The position numbers and the translations under genes were made by a program. The notes below the pieces were generated by a model that ran no database searches, was not told the origin of the DNA, and was given only the letters and a program-made list of their open reading frames with translations. From the NCBI GenBank assembly GCA_007123195.1, contig SKLO01000379.1, forward strand, positions 1-6,137: DNA of 6,137 nucleotides, written 5' to 3'. This document shows positions 4,856 through 6,137 of this stretch, one piece after another. Origin of the DNA: Verrucomicrobiales bacterium. Its GTDB lineage: Bacteria > Verrucomicrobiota > Verrucomicrobiia > Verrucomicrobiales > SKLO01. Position 1 is the stretch's first letter; each line of letters starts with the position of its first letter.

Positions 4856-5584
4856 TCACGGCTGATCCAGCAACTCGCCGAGCTGCCAGCTGTCGCCGTC
4901 ATCGCCCGGTCCCTTGCCGTGGACCTCCGCCAACCGCCAGCGCCCGTCCGTGCCCTGAAGGAAATCGAACGTCACCCGACTGACCGCCCCGAAGTTCTCC
5001 ACCTCGGCGATGACCCGGCATTGCTGGGCCTCGCCAGCGGCGGGGGGCTCCGCCTTCAACGTCACCCCGCCGAGGTCGAAATCCTGGCCGTTGACCCAGG
5101 GATCAAACCCGATCGTGCCCAACACCCCCGCCTCCGTGCCCATGGCCTGCCGGACGGCCTCCAGCAACGGACCTGTCAGCAGCTGGTCGAGCACCTCGAA
5201 CGCCTCCGGATCGAACGGGCTCGGCACGCCGCCCCCGGCGCCCGCGGCCGGCTCGCCGGCCGGGTGCAGATAGCCGCCATACCAATCGGCCACGATGGCC
5301 AGCGGATGCAGCTCCGGCACCGTTGGCACCATGGTGGCCGGATCCTCGCCGGCCGGCGGTTCCTGCCCCGGCACAGCCACCTGCAACTGGGCGCCGGCCA
5401 TGGTCGCTGCCCCGACCCATATCAAGCCGGCGGCGCAGCCGCAAAGCCACCGCCTCCACGCCGGTCGGGCCGGGAAGGTCCTGCCGCTGCCGCCGGATTG
5501 ATCCAGGGCCAAAGCGGTCGAATCCATGTTGTCGGCAAGCTGCCGCTGCGGTGAATATGAGGGCTGAGGGTAGGGTTCGGACAT
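4856..5584 (-). CDS. Exported protein, DUF3828-like domain
   Basis: The product has 242 residues. A signal sequence is visible: basic residues (RPAWRRW, 40-46), a hydrophobic stretch at 47-63, and a likely signal peptidase I site after AGA at 63-65, before Gln66. The export target is the periplasm or beyond. LCGC at 47-50 resembles a lipobox but precedes the hydrophobic core, so lipoprotein processing is unlikely. Residues 66-125 are Pro/Gly/Ala-rich. The region 126-235 resembles DUF3828 proteins: a helix ending LTGPLLEAVRQA, then FDPWVNGQDFDLGGVTLK, then an RVTFDFLQGTDGRWRLAEVH strand pair. The function of that family is unknown to me. ATG 5584 is preferred because AGG lies 8 nt upstream, although its 40-residue n-region is long. 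ATG 5527 would give a shorter one. The gene is alone on its strand here and converges with marR. Confidence 0.75.
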   Translation of the reverse strand: MSEPYPQPSYSPQRQLADNMDSTALALDQSGGSGRTFPARPAWRRWLCGCAAGLIWVGAATMAGAQLQVAVPGQEPPAGEDPATMVPTVPELHPLAIVADWYGGYLHPAGEPAAGAGGGVPSPFDPEAFEVLDQLLTGPLLEAVRQAMGTEAGVLGTIGFDPWVNGQDFDLGGVTLKAEPPAAGEAQQCRVIAEVENFGAVSRVTFDFLQGTDGRWRLAEVHGKGPGDDGDSWQLGELLDQP

Positions 5585-5725
5585 GCGGCCAACCTACCCC
5601 GAATCCCGCCCATCTCAACGCCTGCCCCCGGATGCCGCCCGCTCGAAACTGAATCAGCGTGATGCCCGGAAAATCGTAAATCTCCGCGTAAATGACGGCA
5701 GAGGAATGATCGGAAGGGGTCGGAA

Positions 5726-5744
5726 TCGGAGGTCATAGCTCCGA
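5726..5744. repeat. TCGGAG-GTCATAG-CTCCGA hairpin
   Basis: A perfect 6-bp stem with a 7-nt loop, located 142 bp upstream of the exported-protein start. The GGAGGTCATAGCTCCG sequence is, from memory, a recurring intergenic motif in Verrucomicrobiota. Confidence 0.4.
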
Positions 5745-5777
5745 CCTGGGCGGTTGCCCTTAGCCTGCGGAGGAGAA

Positions 5778-6137
5778 GGTGCTTGGGCGGCGGATGGTTT
5801 GTTAGAGGGGGCGGACGGGAGGTGTTTGGGGCGGACGTGGGGCACCCTGGAAGGCTGCCCCCACGGTTCGGCAGGCAGGATGCCTGCAGGGTTGGGGGGG
5901 GACGGGTGCTTTGGGCAGCAGGTAGTTTGGGGAGGGAGTGGACGGGAGGTTGTTGGGGCGGACGTGGGGCACCCTGGAAGGCTGCCCCCACGGTTCGGCA
6001 GGCAGGGTGCCTGCAGGGTTGGGGAGGACGGGTGCTTTGGGCAGCAGGTGGTTTGGGGAGGGAGTGGACGGGAGGTTGTTGGGGCGGACGTGGGGCACCC
6101 TGGAAGGCTGCCCCCACGGTTCGGCAGGCAGGGTGCC
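5778..6137. repeat. Tandem array of 126/127-bp units, continuing past the right edge
   Basis: Full units lie at 5831-5957 (127 bp) and 5958-6083 (126 bp), and a third begins at 6084 and is cut by the window edge after 54 bp. The full units differ at only three places: base 5880, a G-run near 5893-5900, and base 5933. A diverged partial unit precedes them at about 5778-5830. Each unit carries two hairpins: GTGGGGCA/TGCCCCCAC (5837-5864, one bulged base) and GCAGGCA/TGCCTGC with a 3-nt loop (5871-5887). The substitution at 5880 falls in that loop. The units are non-coding. Confidence 0.9.

Larger units (their letters stand above)
5585..6137. other. Right-hand non-coding region
   Basis: No credible gene is visible in these 553 bp. 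The first part, upstream of the exported-protein gene, must carry its promoter, but no clear boxes were found. It contains CGTAAAT twice (5675-5681 and 5687-5693, a 12-bp period) and a hairpin at 5726-5744. From about 5778 onward it is the tandem array. Long open frames here come from GC richness and shift frame between repeat units. Confidence 0.6.

Noticed and set aside
5422..6117. 231-residue minus-strand frame through the tandem repeats (Pro-rich repeat protein)
   Set aside because: The units are 127 and 126 bp, so the frame is not kept between them. The frame then overlaps the 5' part of the exported-protein gene in another phase, and the start codon is inside a repeat unit.
5831..6137. 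CRISPR array
   Set aside because: The whole 126-bp unit is repeated, with no unique spacers between short repeats, and no cas gene is visible.

Overview
The window is GC-rich DNA with loosely packed genes and long, repeat-filled spacers. The protein families and the style of the intergenic repeats (short GC-rich hairpins, CGTAGG-ended inverted repeats, AATTGGAGATTGG copies) resemble what I recall from Verrucomicrobiota or a neighbouring PVC lineage. That placement is an impression from memory, not a demonstrated assignment.

Layout. Positions 1-674 (minus) hold the 5' part of a Ser/Thr protein kinase gene that runs off the left edge. Positions 879-1313 (minus) hold two small genes often associated with general stress: a DUF1328/UPF0391 membrane peptide, and upstream of it a CsbD-family protein. 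They are separated by a strong intercistronic hairpin. Positions 1792-3189 (minus) encode an NtrC-type sigma-54 activator whose receiver domain has Glu in place of the phospho-acceptor Asp. Positions 3858-4358 (plus) encode a MarR regulator of the MhqR-like type, with a clear sigma-70 promoter. A perfect 16-bp palindrome overlaps its -10 box and start codon. Positions 4856-5584 (minus) encode an exported protein resembling DUF3828. The right edge (about 5778 to beyond the window) is a tandem array of 126/127-bp units.

Spacers. The spacer upstream of the sigma-54 activator carries a 217-bp element bounded by 32-bp inverted repeats (31/32 identical). The spacer after marR carries a 168-bp element bounded by inverted copies of a CGTAGGTTGAATTG hairpin. 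Both begin with GCCCCGTAGG and end with CCTACG, so they may belong to one family of non-autonomous repeats.

How the parts may work together. The 12-bp core of the marR operator (CTTGAATTCAAG) occurs exactly once more in the window, 55 bp upstream of the csbD start. This suggests that the MarR protein may control the csbD/DUF1328 stress pair as well as itself. The sigma-54 activator has no histidine kinase nearby and an apparently unphosphorylatable receiver, so it may work without phosphorylation. I found no convincing -24/-12 promoter in the window, so its targets are probably elsewhere. No tRNA, rRNA, CRISPR array or transposase gene was recognised.
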